Shown in pieces: positions 61,290 to 64,000 of a stretch of 64,000 nt of DNA. The stretch is taken from the NCBI GenBank assembly GCA_936450465.1, contig OW388304.1, positions 37,787,593 through 37,851,592 of the forward strand, read 5' to 3'. Numbering within the stretch: the first letter of the stretch is position 1; each line of letters opens with the position of its first letter. The translations under genes were made by a program, and so were the position numbers. Source of the stretch: Gibbula magus. Lineage: Eukaryota > Mollusca > Gastropoda > Trochida > Trochidae. The notes below the pieces were generated by a model. That model worked only from the letters and a program-made list of their open reading frames with translations, ran no database searches and had not been told where the DNA came from.

Positions 61290-62910
61290 ATTGGAAGTCC
61301 ATCCTCTACCCTGAGGCAGAGTAAACCTTTTAAGACATCACATTTGATGGAAATGGGATTAAATCAAGACAGGCATAATGAGTTTTAAATTTCAAACCTA
61401 TATCAATTTCAAACATTATTATAAGATTGTTCTTGAAATATTAAGGTTGGTACCCCATTGACCCATGTAACAATTGAAACAAACATACCCACTATTTGCA
61501 AAAGGTATAAACAAATAAGACATTAAGTAATTGTAGTTCATATCAGAACACATTCCCTTATAACAATGACATATGCTGACAACTTGATGTTGGCTTTCGG
61601 TATGTGATTTAAATCATAATGGGTTTCATCCTACTTCAAAATGTTGTTAATTATTTATTGCTTAAACTGAAACCAAACATCAATAAATCTGTGTTAAAAT
61701 CCATCACAGTATTTTTCATGGGACACCTAACTAATCAATGTGATAGTTACATGCCGTGCCCTCTAATAAGACATCAAAACTCTACGTAAAAAAGTTGCAT
61801 CATTCAAGCAAGTAACAGGCTTTCAACAGGCAGGATAGACTGTATTAAGACCTAAATGCGTTTCACATAACAGTTGTTGAACTGTAGTAAAAACTGGATC
61901 TCATGTTTTATCGGAGATGACATCTTTTTACATAAAGATTCAAAGCCTGGGGCTTTAAGGGATCTTTTGAATTGTTAAGAGAGCTTTGGAAATTCCATAA
62001 AAGCAGGTCATTATTGGAGAATTTGTCATCTTGTGTTGCACAATCATGCTTGATCATGATCAAATATCCTGATCTTAACTCGTTCATCAAATGTAGTGAG
62101 CACATTCCAGAATTAGTGTGCATTCAAAGATGTGTCCTGTGTGGATGAGTTGAAAGAGATAGTTACCCGGGTTGCATTATAACATATAAAGGGAATTTCA
62201 AAACGTGGCAAGCCTACCTTTTTATAGCCTTTCATAAACAATGATTGCAATACTGGATGTTAATTTATACACCGATTGTCCAGAATACGAAATTGTATCA
62301 AGAGGTCCATGGTTCTAATCCCGCCAGGGGCACGGCAACTTTGTCTGCAGTGGAGAACTGTTCCCGACACAGTAAGGCTTTGGTACAATGCTACATTGAA
62401 TTTCAGCTTATTATCACCCATGGTTCGCTTCTTCCAGCCGATGCTCGCAGGTTTCACCACAATGCATAGCCACATGGCGTTGTGAGCCTTCTTCCTGCCA
62501 TAATACTAGCAGCCGTGATAACAGTGAAATACTCTTGAAAGCTCCGTTAAACCCCAACTTTCCTCACCTATTATGTAGAACAGAGACAGCGCTTGAAACG
62601 GTTTTATGTTTAAACAATTAGATTGTTTCTGTTTCAATCTATTTGTCCATTTGTGTGAGCATATTATGTTTCTAGATAAGGGGTAAATCGCACAGTCAAA
62701 ATTCATAGAAACAATGGTGATTGTTTAGCGTGTTAAATCCTCATCAGTTGACACAAGTCAAATCCTCTCTAATTGAAAGTATCTTCTGGAGGTGCTCATG
62801 TGGGAGATGGAACATCAGCTGTCATTAGGGAGATTTTCGAAACATTGCTGCCTGACTCACAAATCAGCAGATAACTAACTGGAGGGACGCCAATCAATTA
62901 TATATATTTC
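61290..62910 (-). repeat. Inverted, diverged copy of repeat family R
   Basis: Read on the minus strand, 62130-61920 matches 28030-28200 (TTTGATGAACGAG, AATGACAAATTCTCCAATAATG, CCAAAG-TCTCTTAACA, CAGGCTTTGAATCT), 61820-61640 matches 38545-38700 (TTTCAGTTTAAGCAATAAA), and 61350-61300 matches 29270-29300 / 39385. 62910-62740 matches 26630-26790 and 37320-37470 (CAGTTAGTTATCTGCTGAT, CCCTAATGACAGCTGATGTT, GATTTGACTTG). The SINE at 62262-62571 splits it. Confidence 0.75.
62262..62571 (+). mobile_element. tRNA-derived SINE, same family as 14699-15012
   Basis: Plus strand. The head is degenerate (B box GGTTCTAATCC at 62311-62321), followed by GCCAGGGGCACGGCAACTTT, the GTTTCACCACAATGCATAGC block, CATAATACTAGCAGCC and the tail GTTAAACCCCAACT then TCCTCACC. 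It is inserted inside the inverted R copy. Confidence 0.88.
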
Positions 62911-62936
62911 AATTTGGAATCAGATATAGACTAGAT

Positions 62937-63010
62937 TAGCGTTTGAGGGACACTGCAAAAGCAGAGCAGCCCCGGAACTGAGGCTCTTCCCCTGTTCCAC
63001 CTTCTCCACA
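62937..63010 (-). repeat. Module M, copy 3 (inverted)
   Basis: Minus strand reads GGAGAAGGTGGAACAGGGG, then CAGTTCCGGGGCTGCTCTGC and CCCTCAAACGCTAATCTAG, as at 39885-39980 and 49510-49594. Adjacent to the inverted R copy, as copy 1 is adjacent to R1. Confidence 0.7.
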
Positions 63011-63239
63011 ACCATAACTACGTATATGTACATGAAATTCACTGTGATGTCGCCCGTTTCAACATCAATTCAACCTGGTCATTGTACCCTTATTTTCACT
63101 ATACCAGAGAGAACCCAAAACAGATAGTTCAAAAAGGTGAATGTATTAGAATAAATTATCTTGTTTCCATGTAGCCTAATTTAAATAGAAAAGGATGGCA
63201 CCATTCCATATTTATGTCTAAATACATAACGTGACATAA

Positions 63240-64000
63240 TACTGGATGACAATTTTACAACAACATCAACACATATTCATTAGTTTTATGTTCATTATCA
63301 TGTGTGTAGTTTCATTTGTTTTCTGTAGTTTCATTACTGAGTGTTCAAAGACAGCTTAGCAAGTTGTGAATGGTATTTTTCAAAAATTAAGTAGCTGTGG
63401 ACCTTTTTCTCAAATGTTCCTTCAGAAAATATGATAGCTTTGGTGTTTCCCAGACACAATATAACAATGCTCTTTGGGACTTTTCGTTACAAAGGGGCTT
63501 GTACTCTATACAGCATTATTTCAAATGTGACAATAATGATTTCAAAGTTCGTGCTTTTTATGCTCCTTTGCAGTATTTTAAGAATAACATTTGTGAAATA
63601 AAAGTCTTATGACAACTTCAAACAGTCTAAATATTAAAAGTAAATCAATGAAAGGAATTTGTACAAAAAGGACAGTCGCTGCTAAAATTTGGAAGAAATA
63701 TAGAGTATTGTGGATAAACATTGATATTTTTAATTTGAATGCAAGATGATAGCAAAATTGTTTCTATCAAATTACTTTAAACTTTGCAATTTCATTTTTC
63801 GGTGAAATGTAAGGAAGAAATATGTGATCACAGTGAAATTGAGTTTGACGACGCAATCGTTGTTTTTATATTATTTTATTATTTTATTTTAGAAATGACA
63901 CTATTCAAGAAACTTAGATCTGTCGGATTATGATTTCTATATAGCATTTTGTCAAGCGTATAAATTAGGGTAAACATTTAAAAGGTATTTAACAGATATT
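63240..64000 (+). repeat. Direct diverged copy of repeat family R, running off the window
   Basis: Collinear with 33820-34530 (R1) and 46640-47340 (R2): ATTCATTAGTTTTATGTTC, GTAGCTGTG-ACCTTTTTCTC, ATGATAGCTTTGGT, GACAATAA-GATTT-AAAGTTC, TATGCTCCTTTGCAGTATTT, CAATGAAAGGAAT-TGTACA. More diverged from R1 and R2 than they are from each other. Confidence 0.85.

Overview
The window is AT-rich animal DNA, most likely from a marine gastropod mollusc. Several tRNA-derived SINE copies end in a shared tail containing TTAACGCCGC followed by CACCTC or TCAC repeats, a tail type I associate with vetigastropods such as abalone; that taxonomic call is from memory, not from a search. There are no bacterial-style operons, and almost all open frames of 60-100 codons are chance frames. 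The best-supported host gene is split by introns: a Ly6/uPAR (three-finger) surface-protein gene on the minus strand, exons at 19264-19213, 13275-13132 and 12379-12120, all joined in phase 1, giving a 151-residue protein. A probable terminal exon of a tetraspan membrane protein (PMP22/claudin-like fold suspected) lies on the plus strand at 1423-1593, and a weaker terminal-exon candidate is at 8716-8798.

Layout: 1-1280 is a repeat (X1) that recurs at 32068-33002. 1423-1593 is the tetraspan exon. 1970-2282 is a tRNA-derived SINE. 2283-11183 is mostly featureless AT-rich DNA with a few diverged duplications and a CTA/GTA foldback microsatellite. 11184-11345 is a perfect 43-bp inverted repeat. 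12120-19264 is the Ly6 gene, whose 5.9-kb first intron holds SINEs, a SINE foldback and the 3' end of an L2/CR1-type LINE. 21100-24250 is an old, diverged copy of the repeat family described next, containing 165-178-bp tandem units.

The central feature is a direct tandem duplication of about 14 kb: unit R1 at 25011-39752 and unit R2 at 39982-54132. The units are largely collinear but have since acquired different insertions and deletions: a 354-bp MITE only in R1, a 1740-bp deletion in R2 with TTCT microhomology, a ~450-bp insertion only in R1, an AGGTCA-rich tandem repeat only in R2, and a ~780-bp block only in R2. Each unit also contains an older internal duplication (about 26.5-29.3 kb against 37.1-39.4 kb). 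Further diverged copies lie at 21600-24250, inverted at 61290-62910, and direct at 63240 to the window end. I see no conserved coding capacity in this family, so it is best treated as an uncharacterised large non-coding repeat family or segmental-duplication cluster.

55908-60152 is a 518-bp tandem duplication whose second copy is interrupted by a 3.2-kb, 5'-truncated L1/Tx1-like LINE (56602-59816) with target-site duplications; the first copy preserves the empty site. The right end holds a long-TIR MITE (54764-55200), a foldback (60524-60648) and another SINE (62262-62571). Apart from the Ly6 gene and one or two terminal exons, the window is a record of layered mobile-element and duplication history.
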